Below are positions 16,894 through 26,367 of a stretch of 64,000 nucleotides of DNA, piece after piece. The stretch covers positions 3,032,830-3,096,829 of the forward strand of contig NZ_JOMH01000001.1 in NCBI RefSeq assembly GCF_000711245.1. The letters run 5' to 3'. Under the pieces are notes generated by a model. That model was not told the DNA's origin. It was given only the letters and a program-made list of their open reading frames with translations, and searched no databases. Numbering within the stretch: the stretch's first letter is position 1; each line of letters starts with the position of its first letter. The position numbers were made by a program, and so were the translations under genes. The stretch is from Polycyclovorans algicola TG408 (lineage in GTDB: Bacteria > Pseudomonadota > Gammaproteobacteria > Nevskiales > Nevskiaceae).

Positions 16894-18099
16894 ATGACTG
16901 AAGCCTTCATCTACGACGCCGTCCGCACCCCCCGCGGCAAGGGCAAGAAAGACGGCAGCCTCCATCAGGTCACGCCGATTCATCTGGTGGCCAACCTGTT
17001 GTGGGCGCTGGAAAAGCGCAACAACCTCGACACCTCGCTGGTCGATGACATCGTGCTGGGCTGCGTCACCCCGGTGGGCGAACAGGGCGCCGACATTGCC
17101 CGCGTGGCCGCGATCTACGCCAAGTGGGCCGAAAGCGTCGCCGGGGTGACCCAATCGCGCTTCTGCGCTTCAGGACTGGAGTCGGTGAACCTCGCCGCGA
17201 TGAAGGTGATGTCGGGCTTTGAAGACTTGGTGGTCGCGGGCGGCGTGGAAAGCATGTCGCGCTGGGCCATGGGCACCGACGGCGGCGCCTGGGCGATGGA
17301 CCCGCGCGTCAACCAGCAAACCGGCTTTGCGCCGCAGGGCATTGGCGCCGACACCATTGCCACCTTGGAAGGCTGGTCGCGTGAAGACGTCGACAACTTT
17401 GCCGTCGCCTCGCAGAAGAAAGCCGCCCACGCGCGTGAGAAAGGCTACTTCAGCAAGTCGCTGATTCCGGTCACCGACATCAACGGCATGGTGGTGCTCG
17501 ACAACGACGAGTTCATCCGCGCCGACGCCTCGCTGGAAGGCCTCAGCGGGCTCAAGCCCAGCTTCGAAGCGATGGGCCAGATGGGCTTTGACGCCACCAT
17601 CCTGCGCAAGTACACGACGCTGGAAAAAATCAACCACGTGCACCACGCTGGCAACAGCTCCGGCATCGTCGATGGCGCCGGCCTGATGCTCATCGGCAGC
17701 AAGAAAATGGGCCGCAAGCTGGGCTTGAAACCGCGCGCCCGCATCGTACAGACGGCGGTGATTGGCTCCGAGCCCACCATCATGCTCACCGGCATTGGCC
17801 CGGCCTCGAAGAAGGCGCTGGGCAAGGCGAAGATGAGCGCCAAGGACATCGACCTGTTCGAAATCAACGAGGCCTTCGCGGCGGTGGTGATGCGCGCGCA
17901 GCGGGATCTCGACATCGACCCCGCCAAGGTCAACGTCAATGGCGGCTCGATTGCCATGGGCCACCCGCTGGGCGCCACCGGCTGCATCGTGCTGGGCACC
18001 CTGCTCGACGAGCTGGAACGCCAGAACAAGCAGACCGGGCTGGCCTCGCTCTGCGTGGGCGCCGGCATGGGCATCGCCACCATCATCGAACGCGTTTAA
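16894..18099 (+). CDS. fadA: Acetyl-CoA C-acyltransferase (3-ketoacyl-CoA thiolase)
   Basis: A 401-residue thiolase that cleaves 3-ketoacyl-CoA with coenzyme A to acetyl-CoA and a shortened acyl-CoA. The nucleophilic C91 is in SRFCASGLESV, the catalytic histidine in GHPLGATGCIVLG, and the second active-site cysteine in CVGAGMGIATI. The opening MTEAFIYDAVRTPRGKGKKDGSLHQVTP and NEAFAAVVMRAQRD are standard for the FadA/degradative class. Length is normal. It is 20 bp upstream of fadB and surely co-transcribed; the gene order fadA-fadB is the reverse of the E. coli fadBA operon. A divergent TetR regulator is the likely controller. Confidence 0.94.
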   Translation: MTEAFIYDAVRTPRGKGKKDGSLHQVTPIHLVANLLWALEKRNNLDTSLVDDIVLGCVTPVGEQGADIARVAAIYAKWAESVAGVTQSRFCASGLESVNLAAMKVMSGFEDLVVAGGVESMSRWAMGTDGGAWAMDPRVNQQTGFAPQGIGADTIATLEGWSREDVDNFAVASQKKAAHAREKGYFSKSLIPVTDINGMVVLDNDEFIRADASLEGLSGLKPSFEAMGQMGFDATILRKYTTLEKINHVHHAGNSSGIVDGAGLMLIGSKKMGRKLGLKPRARIVQTAVIGSEPTIMLTGIGPASKKALGKAKMSAKDIDLFEINEAFAAVVMRAQRDLDIDPAKVNVNGGSIAMGHPLGATGCIVLGTLLDELERQNKQTGLASLCVGAGMGIATIIERV

Positions 18100-18119
18100 G
18101 CCGTCAGGAAACATAGAAC

Positions 18120-20252
18120 ATGACCGCAGTGAAATACGACAAAGACGCCAACGGCGTCGTGACCCTCACCCTCGACATGCCGGGCCGTTCGATGAACGTG
18201 CTCAATGAAGAATTGCTCGCGCCGTTCAATGACGTGCTGGGCAAGATCGAAGGCGACGCCAGCGTCACCGGCGTGATCGTCACCTCCGGCAAGAAAGAAT
18301 TCCTTGCCGGCGCCGACATCGAAAAGGTTTACGGCATCAGCGACCCGGCCGAAGCCTACGAGATGGCCGAGCAGTTCAAAGTGCTGCTGCGCCGCCTCGA
18401 AAAGTGCGGCCGCCCCGTGGTGGCCGCACTCAATGGCACGGCGCTCGGCGGCGGGCTTGAGCTGGCACTGGCCTGCCATTACCGCATCGCGCTGAACAAC
18501 CCCAAGGCCAAGTTCGGCCTACCGGAAGTCAAACTCGGCCTGCTGCCCGGCGGCGGCGGCACCCAGCGCCTGCCGCGCCTGATCGGCATTCAGCCCAGCC
18601 TGCCGCTGATGCTCGAAGGCAAAGAGCTGAATGCTGAGAAGGCCAAGCAGCAGGGCATCATCCACGAGGTGGTCGAAACCGCCGACGCAATGTTCGCTCA
18701 GGCACGCGTATGGATTGCCGCCAATCCCAAGGCCGTGCAGCCCTGGGACGACAAGAAATTCAAATGGCCGGGCGGTGATTCCAAGTCACCCGCCAACGGC
18801 CAGTTGTGGGCCATTGCGCCGTCCATGGCCAGCGCCAAGAGCTTTGGCAACTACCCGGCCGTGACCAACATCATGAGCAGCGTGTTCGAGGGCGGCATCA
18901 CCGACTTCGACACCGGCTGCCGCGTTGAGTCGCGCTACTTCGCTGAACTGGTGGTCAGCCAGGTCAGCAAAAACATGATCGGCACGCTGTGGTTCCAGCT
19001 CAACGGCATCAACAAGGGCAGCTCACGCCCCGATGGCGTGGAACGCGCCAAGGTGACCAAACTCGGCATTCTCGGTGCCGGCATGATGGGCGCCGGTATC
19101 GCCTATGCGTCGGCCAAGGTGGGTGTCAGCGTCATCCTGCTCGATGCCAAGCAAGACGCCGCCGACAAGGGCAAAGCCTATTCCGAAGGCCTGCTCGACA
19201 AAGCTTTGAAGAAGGGCCGCGGCACCCACGAAGCCAAAGCCGAACTGCTGGCCCGCATCACGCCCACCACCGACTACGCGCTGCTCAAGGGTTGCGATCT
19301 GGTCATCGAGGCCGTGTTTGAAGACCGCAGCATCAAGGCAGACGTGACGAAGAAGGCCGAAGCCATGCTCGACAAGCGCGCGGTGTTCGCCTCCAACACC
19401 TCCACGCTGCCGATCACCGGCTTGGCAGAAGCCAGCGAACGGCCGAAAAACTTCATCGGTCTGCACTTCTTCTCGCCGGTCGACAAGATGCCGCTGGTGG
19501 AAATCATCAAAGGCAAGAAAACCAGCAAGGAAACGCTGGCCAAGGCCTTCGACTTTGTGCAGCAAATCAAGAAGACGCCCATCGTCGTCAACGACTCGCG
19601 CGGCTTCTACACCAGCCGCTGCTTCGCCACCTACCCGCTTGAAGGCATGGCGCTGTTGGCCGAAGGTCAGCACCCGCGTTCCATCGAAATGGCCGGTTTG
19701 CAGGCCGGCATGGCCGTTGGCCCGCTGACCGTGCAAGACGAAGTGGCCATCTCGCTGTCCTTGCACGTGCTGGAGCAAACCCGCAAAGACTTCGCTGCCG
19801 AAGGCAAGCCCATGGTTGAGCACCCCGCCAACCCGGTGATCGAGAAAATGTGCAAAGAACTCGACCGCCCCGGCAAGAAGGCCGGCAAAGGCTTCTTCGA
19901 CTACCCCGCAGGTGGCCAGAAGGCCCTGTGGCCGGGTCTGGCCAAAGCCTTCCCGCTGGCCGAGCAACTGCCGCAGCAAGAGCTCATGGACCGACTGATG
20001 TTTGCCCAGGCCAACGAAGCCGCCAAGTGCTACGCCGAAAAAGTCGTGGAAGCGGTGGGCGATGCCAACATCGGCTCCATCTTCGGCTGGGGCTTTGCGC
20101 CCTTCCAGGGCGGCGCCTTGCAGTTCATCAACGCCTACGGTGTTGAGAAGTTCGTCAAACGCTCGAAAGAACTCGCCAAGAAATACGGCGACCGCTTCAA
20201 GCCGGCGCCGATTCTGGTGAAAATGGCCAAGGAAGGTTCGCGTTTCGAGTAA
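18120..20252 (+). CDS. fadB: Fatty-acid oxidation multifunctional protein (enoyl-CoA hydratase / 3-hydroxyacyl-CoA dehydrogenase)
   Basis: A 710-residue fusion. Residues ~1-190 form the crotonase domain ([58 protein letters not shown]) that hydrates trans-2-enoyl-CoA. Residues ~305-490 form the NAD-binding domain of hydroxyacyl-CoA dehydrogenase ([34 protein letters not shown], catalytic His in [15 protein letters not shown]). The C-terminal ~210 residues contain two copies of the dehydrogenase helical domain ([38 protein letters not shown]). It forms the beta-oxidation complex with the thiolase encoded 20 bp upstream. A strong hairpin terminator follows 30 bp after the stop. Confidence 0.95.
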   Translation: MTAVKYDKDANGVVTLTLDMPGRSMNVLNEELLAPFNDVLGKIEGDASVTGVIVTSGKKEFLAGADIEKVYGISDPAEAYEMAEQFKVLLRRLEKCGRPVVAALNGTALGGGLELALACHYRIALNNPKAKFGLPEVKLGLLPGGGGTQRLPRLIGIQPSLPLMLEGKELNAEKAKQQGIIHEVVETADAMFAQARVWIAANPKAVQPWDDKKFKWPGGDSKSPANGQLWAIAPSMASAKSFGNYPAVTNIMSSVFEGGITDFDTGCRVESRYFAELVVSQVSKNMIGTLWFQLNGINKGSSRPDGVERAKVTKLGILGAGMMGAGIAYASAKVGVSVILLDAKQDAADKGKAYSEGLLDKALKKGRGTHEAKAELLARITPTTDYALLKGCDLVIEAVFEDRSIKADVTKKAEAMLDKRAVFASNTSTLPITGLAEASERPKNFIGLHFFSPVDKMPLVEIIKGKKTSKETLAKAFDFVQQIKKTPIVVNDSRGFYTSRCFATYPLEGMALLAEGQHPRSIEMAGLQAGMAVGPLTVQDEVAISLSLHVLEQTRKDFAAEGKPMVEHPANPVIEKMCKELDRPGKKAGKGFFDYPAGGQKALWPGLAKAFPLAEQLPQQELMDRLMFAQANEAAKCYAEKVVEAVGDANIGSIFGWGFAPFQGGALQFINAYGVEKFVKRSKELAKKYGDRFKPAPILVKMAKEGSRFE

Positions 20253-20282
20253 GCCTCTGGCCCTGCGTCACGTTGCAACAAA

Positions 20283-20313
20283 AATGCCCGCTCCTGCGGG
20301 CATTCTTGTTTTT
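20283..20313 (+). terminator. Rho-independent terminator of fadAB
   Basis: A perfect 9-bp stem (AATGCCCGC / GCGGGCATT) with a TCCT loop, followed by CTTGTTTTT. Confidence 0.9.
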
Positions 20314-20455
20314 GGCCGCTGCCGCTTGCCCTGAGCGCGAGAGACGCGTCTACTTAATTTACAAAATTGGCAGCCGGGATCGACGGATTCCTTCTGATTA
20401 AAAGTTAACGGGAAATCTATGATGCGAGAGGTCCAAACAGTCAGGGAGCATTTAG

Positions 20456-21643
20456 GGATCATCTGCAAAACCCCTCCTCATGGGACAATTCACGTCTCGT
20501 CGATGACCTGTTGAGCGCCTGAATCTGATGAAGCAGTTGAGCCTTGCGTCTGGGTTTGAAGTGTCCTCTAAACGCACGCGCAAGCGGGTGTTTCTTGAAG
20601 AGATGGACCAGGTGGTGCCCTGGCGCGAGCTGGTAGCGCTGATTGAGCCCCACTACTGGGGTAAAGCCTCGACGGGTCGCCCACCGTTTCCCTGCGAGCT
20701 GATGCTGCGAATTCACTTCCTGCAACAGTGGTTCGGGCACTCCGATCCCGCCATGGAAGAATCCCTTCACGATGTGCCGCTGTATCGCGAGTTCATTGGT
20801 ATTGATCCCGGAGCCGATCGTCTACCCGACGAGAGCACCATCCTGCGCTTCCGGCATTTGCTCGAACAGCACAAGCTGGCCCCCGCCATGCTGCAACTGA
20901 TCAATGAACTGCTGCGCACACGGGGGCTGATGCTCAAAGCCGGTACCGCCATTGACGCCACCCTGATCCACGCCCCCAGTTCGACCAAGAACAGCAGCGG
21001 CGAGCGCGATCCGGAAATGCACCAAACGAAGAAAGGGAATCAGTGGTTCTTTGGTATGAAAGCCCACATCGGTGTGGATGCTGACTCCGGGCTGGTGCAC
21101 GCCGTTGCGGGTACTGCTGCCAACGTCCATGACCTGACGCCGGTCGACGAGCTGCTGCATGGAGATGAAGAGCATGTGCACACCGACGCGGGCTACCAGG
21201 GCATCGACAAGCGCGAAGAACTCAAGCACCACACCGTTGAGTGGCAGGTCGCGATGCGCCCCGGCAAGCGCCGGGCATTGCCCGACACACCGATGGGCAA
21301 ACTGATCAGCGAAATTGAAAAAACCAAGGCGCGCATTCGCGCCAAGGTCGAACATCCTTTCCGGGTGATCAAGCGCCAGTTTGGCTACACCAAGGTTCGC
21401 TACCGGGGATTGGCCAAGAACACTGCCCAATTGCAAACCCTGTTTGCCCTTTCCAACCTGTGGATGGTGAGGCGACGACTGATGGTTGCGGGATAGGTGC
21501 GCCTGATGAGCGCCAAAACCGAGGTTATGCAGCGATTCGAAGCCAAAACGGGCAATGCGAAGCCTCGAATCTCGATCCTCCGGTACGACTTTCGTCACCG
21601 CACGCTTGGCAGCCCGTCTCAGCATGGGTTTTTCAGATGATCC
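20456..21643 (+). mobile_element. IS5-type insertion sequence, copy A (1188 bp)
   Basis: Ends are inverted: GGATCATCTGCAAAACCC at the left and, in reverse complement, GGATCATCTGAAAAACCC at the right. Both sides carry the direct repeat TTAG (20452-20455 and 21644-21647), the YTAR-type target of the IS5 group. One intact transposase gene is inside. It interrupts the HNH gene after codon 12. Confidence 0.95.
20528..21496 (+). CDS. IS5 family transposase (copy A)
   Basis: A 322-residue DDE transposase closely similar along its length to the E. coli IS5 protein (SSKRTRKRVFLEEMDQVVPW, LPDESTILRFRHLLEQHKLAP, DATLIHAPSSTKNSSGERDPEMHQTKKGNQW, HPFRVIKRQFGYTKVRYRGLAKN). The DDE residues fit GTAIDATLI (first Asp), HTDAGYQG (second Asp) and the Glu in AKVEHPFRVIKRQFG. 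The frame is intact and the element ends are complete, so it may be active. It differs from copy B at about 20 residues and at many silent positions, so the two copies are separate isoforms rather than a fresh duplication. Confidence 0.95.
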   Translation: MKQLSLASGFEVSSKRTRKRVFLEEMDQVVPWRELVALIEPHYWGKASTGRPPFPCELMLRIHFLQQWFGHSDPAMEESLHDVPLYREFIGIDPGADRLPDESTILRFRHLLEQHKLAPAMLQLINELLRTRGLMLKAGTAIDATLIHAPSSTKNSSGERDPEMHQTKKGNQWFFGMKAHIGVDADSGLVHAVAGTAANVHDLTPVDELLHGDEEHVHTDAGYQGIDKREELKHHTVEWQVAMRPGKRRALPDTPMGKLISEIEKTKARIRAKVEHPFRVIKRQFGYTKVRYRGLAKNTAQLQTLFALSNLWMVRRRLMVAG

Positions 21644-21831
21644 TTAGCGTGGTCGTACGCAAACTTGGCCTGCGCTCATTCAGCGGTAGAGTCTGGCGCC
21701 AAGAAGTACAGCCGCCTGAACTACATGATCAGGGCGCGGTTAAATAAGGGGCTTGTATCTGGAAAGATGAGCATGCGCTCAACCTTTGACGATGAGCGAA
21801 TAAAGTATCAATATCCAAAATCTTGCTGTTA

Positions 21832-22931
21832 CTAACCTTCTCAAAAGAAATGTCACCCTGCCGCATATTTGCACTCGGGCTGTCGGAAGAATGATTTCAC
21901 GAGTTCGGGTAGCCGCTGGATTCGTCGGAGCGCACCGATGGCAAGGCGCTTCATTTCATCTTTGCTCTGCACCAACTGGCGCGAGACCTGCCGTTTCACA
22001 TGGGCCCAGACCTGTTCGTCGGGGTTCAATTGCGGCGAGTAGGGCGGCAAGAAGAAGAGCTTGAGCTGTCCATTCAGGCTGTCGACGTAGTTTTTGATCA
22101 GCTTTGCCTTGTGGATGGGGTGACCGTCGACCACCACGAAAACCGGCTGCTCGGCCCCGATCATCAACCGCTTCAGAAATTCCCGAAACACCTGCGAAGT
22201 CACTGAGCCCTCATGGACCATAAATCGGAAATCTCCGCGTGGACTCACCGCCGAGATCATGTTCAACGAGAAGCGTCGTCCGGTGACTTGCACCACCGGG
22301 GTCTGCCCACGCGGCGCCCAGGTGCTGCCGGTGTGGTAGTCCGACCGAATGCCGGACTCGTCGGCAAAGTAGATCGTCGCGCCCGCTGCACGCGCCTCGG
22401 CCCGGATGGCGGGGTAGGTTTCCTGTTCCCATTGATGCACCAACGCCGCATCCTGCTGCCAAGCCTGATACAACGGCTTCTGTGCACTGAAGCCCAGCAG
22501 CTTCATGATTCGGCTGACAGAGGCCAGCGACAGCTTCTTGCCAAACTCACGGCGAATCAGTTCGGCAATCAGCGACAGCGTCCAAAGGCCAAACTGAAAG
22601 CGGTACTGCAACGGCGAGTGATCCCGTACCGTCTGTGCGAGCCAGCGCATCTCGTCAGCACTGACCTTTGGTGGTCTGCCGGGGATGGGCTTGGCCAGCA
22701 GCGCGTTCTGCCCGCCATTGACAAAGTCAGCCAACCACCTGTGAACACTGCGAACGTTCACACCAAAAGCCGCAGCAACACTTGCCGCAGGCTGGCCTTC
22801 ACGCATGGCCTTGATCGCCTGCTGTCGCATTACCTGCAATGAATGATGATCGATAGAACGACCATCCGATGAGCGCTTGCATTTCATGGCCGTATTGTCT
22901 CATATTATGACAATACTTTCTAAAAGGTTAG
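21832..22931 (-). mobile_element. IS630-type insertion sequence (1100 bp)
   Basis: Ends are CTAACCTT (21832 on) and AAGGTTAG (to 22931), an inverted repeat, and TA is duplicated on both sides (21830-21831 and 22932-22933), the hallmark of IS630/Tc1-mariner insertion. It lies inside codon 74 of the HNH gene. Confidence 0.93.
21853..22887 (-). CDS. IS630 family transposase
   Basis: A 344-residue transposase. The N-terminal helix-turn-helix (QQAIKAMREGQPAASVAAAFGVNVRSVHRWL) is followed by a winged-helix segment (FGLWTLSLIAELIRREFGKKLSLASVSRIMKLLG). The catalytic domain has the three acidic motifs YFADESGIRSD, FVVVDGHPIHKAK and PYSPQLNPDEQVW; the last places Glu in DE. The frame is full length with no stop, so the element may be functional. 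It is transcribed opposite to the interrupted HNH gene and to the two flanking IS5-type elements. Confidence 0.95.
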   Translation of the reverse strand: MKCKRSSDGRSIDHHSLQVMRQQAIKAMREGQPAASVAAAFGVNVRSVHRWLADFVNGGQNALLAKPIPGRPPKVSADEMRWLAQTVRDHSPLQYRFQFGLWTLSLIAELIRREFGKKLSLASVSRIMKLLGFSAQKPLYQAWQQDAALVHQWEQETYPAIRAEARAAGATIYFADESGIRSDYHTGSTWAPRGQTPVVQVTGRRFSLNMISAVSPRGDFRFMVHEGSVTSQVFREFLKRLMIGAEQPVFVVVDGHPIHKAKLIKNYVDSLNGQLKLFFLPPYSPQLNPDEQVWAHVKRQVSRQLVQSKDEMKRLAIGALRRIQRLPELVKSFFRQPECKYAAG

Positions 22932-23297
22932 TACTGCGGCTCAGAGCATAAAATCCATATGGATCATCTCATCCCAAGAATAAATGGCGGTAGCGATAGC
23001 GCGGACAATCTTGTATGGGCTTGTCGTTCTTGTAATAGCTCGAAAAGAGATAGGGATGTTCTGCGTTGGTTGCATTCCAAAGAAATGCGGCCATCCATTC
23101 TATTACTACGTCGATATCTAAAGCTTGTTGCAAGGTACTGCGATGAAAATTACTTGCTTGACGAACCGCTGACAGAGGTCATAAAAAAAGATCTTCCTTT
23201 CGATATCATGGCCTTGCCGTATAAACTGGATAATCTTGAGGGGCTCGTTCTTTGGGTAAACCCCCAATCGCCAGCCGGGGCTGAGACTGCTCTCTAA

Positions 23298-24485
23298 GGA
23301 TCATCTGCAAAACCCCTCTTCATGGGACAATTCATGTCTCGTCGATGACCTGTTGAGCGCCTGAATCTGATGAAGCAGTTGAGCCTTGCGTCTGGGTTTG
23401 AAGTGTCTTCCAAGCGCACGCGCAAGCGAGTGTTTCTGGAGGAGATGGATCGGGTGGTGCCCTGGCAGGAGCTGGTGGCGCTGATCGGACCGCACTACTG
23501 GGGCAAGTCGACGACGGGGCGCCCGCCTTTTGCCTGCGAGCTGATGCTGCGGATTCACTTCCTGCAACAGTGGTTCGGACACTCCGATCCGGCGATGGAA
23601 GAGTCCCTGCACGATGTGCCCATGTATCGGGAGTTCATCGGCATTGATCCCGGCGCTGATCGTCTGCCCGACGAGAGCACCATCCTGCGCTTCCGGCATC
23701 TGCTCGAACAACACAAGCTGGCCCCCGCCATGCTGCAACTGATCAACGAGCTGCTGCGCACGCGGGGGCTGATGCTCAAAGCCGGTACCGCCATTGACGC
23801 CACCCTGATTCACGCCCCCAGCTCGACCAAGAACAGCAGCGGCGAAAGGGACCCGGACATGCATCAAACGAAGAAGGGCAACCAGTGGTTCTTCGGCATG
23901 AAGGCCCATATCGGCATAGATGCCGACTCCGGGCTGGTGCACTCCGTTGCCGGTACTGCCGCCAACGTTCACGACCTGACGCCGGTCGATGAGCTGCTGC
24001 ATGGGGAGGAGACTCAGGTACATACCGACGCGGGCTACCAGGGCATCGACAAGCGCGAAGAACTCAAGCACCACAACGTTGAGTGGCAGGTCGCGATGCG
24101 TCCGGGCAAGCGCCGGGCGCTGCCAGACACGCCGATGGGCCAGATCATGCGAAAGCTGGAAGAGACCAAGGCCCGCATCCGCGCCAAGGTCGAACACCCC
24201 TTCCGCGTGATCAAGCGCCAGTTTGGCTACACCAAGGTGCGCTACCGGGGATTGGCCAAGAACACCGCCCAACTGCAAACCCTGTTTGCCCTCTCCAACC
24301 TGTGGATGGTGAGGCGACGACTGATGGTTGCGGGATAGGTGCGCCTGATGAGTACCAAAACCGAGGTTATGCAGCGATTCGAAGCCAAAACGGGCAATGC
24401 GAAGCGTCGAATCTCGAGCCTCAGACCCGACTTTCGTCACCGCACGCTTGGCAGCCCGTCTCAGCATGGGTTTTTCAGATGATCC
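23298..24485 (+). mobile_element. IS5-type insertion sequence, copy B (1188 bp)
   Basis: Same length and ends as copy A (GGATCATCTGCAAAACCC; GGATCATCTGAAAAACCC in reverse complement). The target repeat is CTAA on both sides (23294-23297 and 24486-24489). It differs from that of copy A, so each element jumped independently. The left CTAA contains the stop codon of the HNH gene. Confidence 0.95.
23370..24338 (+). CDS. IS5 family transposase (copy B)
   Basis: A 322-residue intact transposase of the same type as copy A (MKQLSLASGFEVSSKRTRKRV; SSTKNSSGERDPDMHQTKKG; FRVIKRQFGYTKVRYRGL). Differences cluster in three places: residues 28-55 (Q28R, R33Q, E40G, A47S, S48T, P55A), the segment around GEETQ, and MGQIMRKLEE, which replaces MGKLISEIEK. 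All DDE motifs are kept. Target duplication and inverted ends are perfect, so the element looks complete. It lies in the same orientation as copy A. Confidence 0.95.
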   Translation: MKQLSLASGFEVSSKRTRKRVFLEEMDRVVPWQELVALIGPHYWGKSTTGRPPFACELMLRIHFLQQWFGHSDPAMEESLHDVPMYREFIGIDPGADRLPDESTILRFRHLLEQHKLAPAMLQLINELLRTRGLMLKAGTAIDATLIHAPSSTKNSSGERDPDMHQTKKGNQWFFGMKAHIGIDADSGLVHSVAGTAANVHDLTPVDELLHGEETQVHTDAGYQGIDKREELKHHNVEWQVAMRPGKRRALPDTPMGQIMRKLEETKARIRAKVEHPFRVIKRQFGYTKVRYRGLAKNTAQLQTLFALSNLWMVRRRLMVAG

Positions 24486-24817
24486 CTAACTGTCAGGTCC
24501 CGGATGATCGAACCCTTCAAACTCACGCTGGACTGCTGATGAGCCGAGCGGCCTTGAAAGCGTCAGGCCGCAGTCCGTAGCTCTTCCCGAATGACCTTCC
24601 GCAGCGTGCGCTCCAGCGTGCCGTCACGTTCACTGATGTGCATGCGCAAGGCTTCGTTGATCAGTGATTGGTAGTTGCCGCCGCCCTTCACCTGGTCGCG
24701 AAACCAGGCCAGCACGTCGGCATCCAGCCGGATGGTGATTCGCTCCTTGCCCTCATTCGCCTTCTGAAGGCGCGCAAGCGCGGGAACACCCTTGGCACTC
24801 TTTGCATTGCTGAAGTC

Positions 24818-26341
24818 GTCGCCCCTGAAAAATCCCCAACCATCTGAATATATTTGAGAAATGTCTGTTTTGTAGCTTCGTGAATCGCCGATATTTGCGA
24901 TAATTGCATTCAGAAACTGGCAAATTCTGAGGTGTTGGACATGCGTCATCGCAGTTCACCGGTCGACGGGCCTGAAGCCCGGTCTGAGGATCTTTTTCGA
25001 TCACGCCTGGACCAGATGATCGAGATGCGCCACCCCCTGATCCAGTTGGCTGCGGTCATGCCCTGGGAGACCTTGGAGCGCGAACTCTCAAGTGTGCTGC
25101 CCCCCGCGCCCGCTGGCGCAGGGCGTCCCGCTCTGCCGTTGCGGATGATCATCGGCTTGCTGTATTTGAAGCACGCCTACAACCATTCTGATGAGCAGGT
25201 CTGTGCCCGCTGGTTGGAGAACCCCTATTGGCAGTTCTTCTGCGGAGAGGTGTTTTTCCAGACCCGCTTCCCCTGTGACCCCAGTTCACTGACGCGTTTC
25301 CGTCAGCGGTTGGGAGAAGCCGGCGTCGAAGAACTGCTGGCCCAGACCATCGAGGCTGCCAAGGGTTTGAAGGCGGTGCGTAGTGCCGATCTGGAACAGA
25401 TCATCATCGACTCCACGGTGCAGGAGAAGAACGTCGCTTACCCCACCGACAGCCGCTTGCTGGAGATTGCCCGGCACAAGCTGGTGAAGGCCGCCAAGGC
25501 TGAAGGCATCACCCTGCGACAGAGCTACGCCCGTATCGGCCCGGCGCTCAGATTCAAAGCAGGCCGCTATGCCCACGCCAAGCAGTTCAAGCGCCTGCGC
25601 CGGACGCTCAAGAGCCAGCGTACCCTGCTGGGGCGCCTGATTCGGGAGCTGCATCGCAAGGCCCATGCAGATCAACTGCAGCGGCTTGCCACCGTGCTGG
25701 AGCGCGCCGAGCGGTTGCGTACCCAAAAGCCCAAAGACAAGAACAAGCTCTACGCCCTGCATGCCCCGGAAGTGGAGTGCATTGGCTTTGGGCTTGCGCC
25801 CGCCAACCCTACGAATTCGGCGTCAAGGTCGGCATTGCCATCACCGCAAAGAAGGGCCTGGTCGTCGGGGCCCGCAGCTTTCCGGGCAACCCCTATGACG
25901 GCGACACCCTCGAAGAGCATCTTGAACAGACCGCCATCCTCACCGGCGTCAGCCCCAAGACCGCCATCGTCGATCTGGGTTATCGCGGCAGGCAGCCTGA
26001 CAACATCACCATTGTTCACCGAGGCAAGCGCAAGACCCTCAAACCCCCGCAGGTCAAACTGCTCAAACGACGACAGGCGGTCGAACCGACCATTGGCCAC
26101 CTGAAGGACGAACACCGCATGCGGCGCTGTCACTTGAAGGGACAACTCGGCGATGCCCTCAACGCCGTATTGGCCGCTGCCGGCTACAACATCAGATGGT
26201 TAATGCGATGGATCGCCCTTTCTTGGGCCCAAATCCTGTGGGTACTGAAATCGATGTCAGCAGTTCAAGACCGACATCAAGCTCAATTCCCGATCACAAG
26301 CGCCGTCAGGTGACGGGCAGAGTGAATTCTTCAGGGACGAC
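24818..26341 (+). mobile_element. IS5/IS1182-superfamily insertion sequence (about 1524 bp)
   Basis: The left end GTCGCCCCTGAAAAAT and right end (reverse complement) GTCGTCCCTGAAGAAT are imperfect inverted repeats. GAAGTC is repeated directly at 24812-24817 and 26342-26347; a further GT after the left and right copies could also be part of the duplication. The transposase frame inside is broken. A decayed relative lies at 3144-3366. The exact IS family name would need ISfinder. Confidence 0.82.
24941..26313 (+). pseudogene. Transposase with frameshift (DUF772 / DDE type)
   Basis: The first part, from ATG 24941 (GAGG eight bases before), reads MRHRSSPVDGPEARSEDLFR and contains the DUF772-like block MPWETLERELSSVLPP to QTRFPCDPSSLTRFRQRLG and the first catalytic aspartate in IIIDSTVQEKNVAYPTD. 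The reading frame then changes near 25787-25802, after PEVECIG: the second part (RQPYEFGVKVGIAITAKKG, TAIVDLGYRGRQPDNIT, VEPTIGHLKDEHRMRRCHLKG) is in another frame to the stop at 26313. No clear slippery heptamer in the right phase is seen, so I read this as a damaging two-base insertion or one-base loss rather than programmed frameshifting. Confidence 0.75.
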
Positions 26342-26367
26342 GAAGTCGTGGTTATTGCGCATGGCGA

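Larger units (their letters stand above)
20419..23297 (+). pseudogene. HNH endonuclease gene split by two insertion sequences
   Basis: Joining 20419-20455, 21648-21831 and 22934-23297 gives a 585-base frame with no internal stop, coding for 194 residues. The joins are exactly what is left when the IS5-type element (with one TTAG) and the IS630-type element (with one TA) are removed. The product has a zinc/HNH module at residues 72-111: CCYCG, MDHLIPRINGG, NLVWACRSCNSSK, with DH at 84-85 and Asn99. The C-terminal helical part begins LLLRRYLKLVARYCDENYL. The first insertion falls after codon 12 and the second inside codon 74, between the two halves of the HNH module. The stop codon lies in the CTAA target copied by the second IS5-type element. 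Visibly AT-richer than its surroundings, so probably acquired. A GGGA motif precedes the ATG. Confidence 0.85.
24563..26362 (-). pseudogene. brnA: BrnA-type antitoxin gene split by an insertion sequence
   Basis: Joining 26362-26342 to 24811-24563 (minus strand), that is, deleting the element at 24818-26341 and one GAAGTC repeat, gives an unbroken 89-residue protein. It starts MRNNHDFSNAKSAKGVPALARL and continues with ERITIRLDADVLAWFRDQV, GGGNYQSLINEALRMHI, and a charged tail. ITIRLDxDVLxWFR followed by YQxLINxALR is the DUF4415/BrnA ribbon-helix-helix signature. BrnA binds and neutralises the BrnT RNase and represses the operon. The insertion falls after codon 7. A 128-codon frame (24563-24949) still reads through the boundary but its first ~45 residues are element sequence. 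The toxin gene upstream is also broken. Confidence 0.8.

Noticed and set aside
20452-24489. Composite transposon formed by the two IS5-type copies
   Set aside because: Each copy has its own matched target duplication (TTAG and CTAA). The outer flanks do not match each other as they would for a unit that moved together.
24812-24949. N-terminal part of the 128-residue frame containing the BrnA sequence
   Set aside because: Residues up to FFRG are translated insertion-sequence DNA; the real N-terminus lies beyond the element at 26362.
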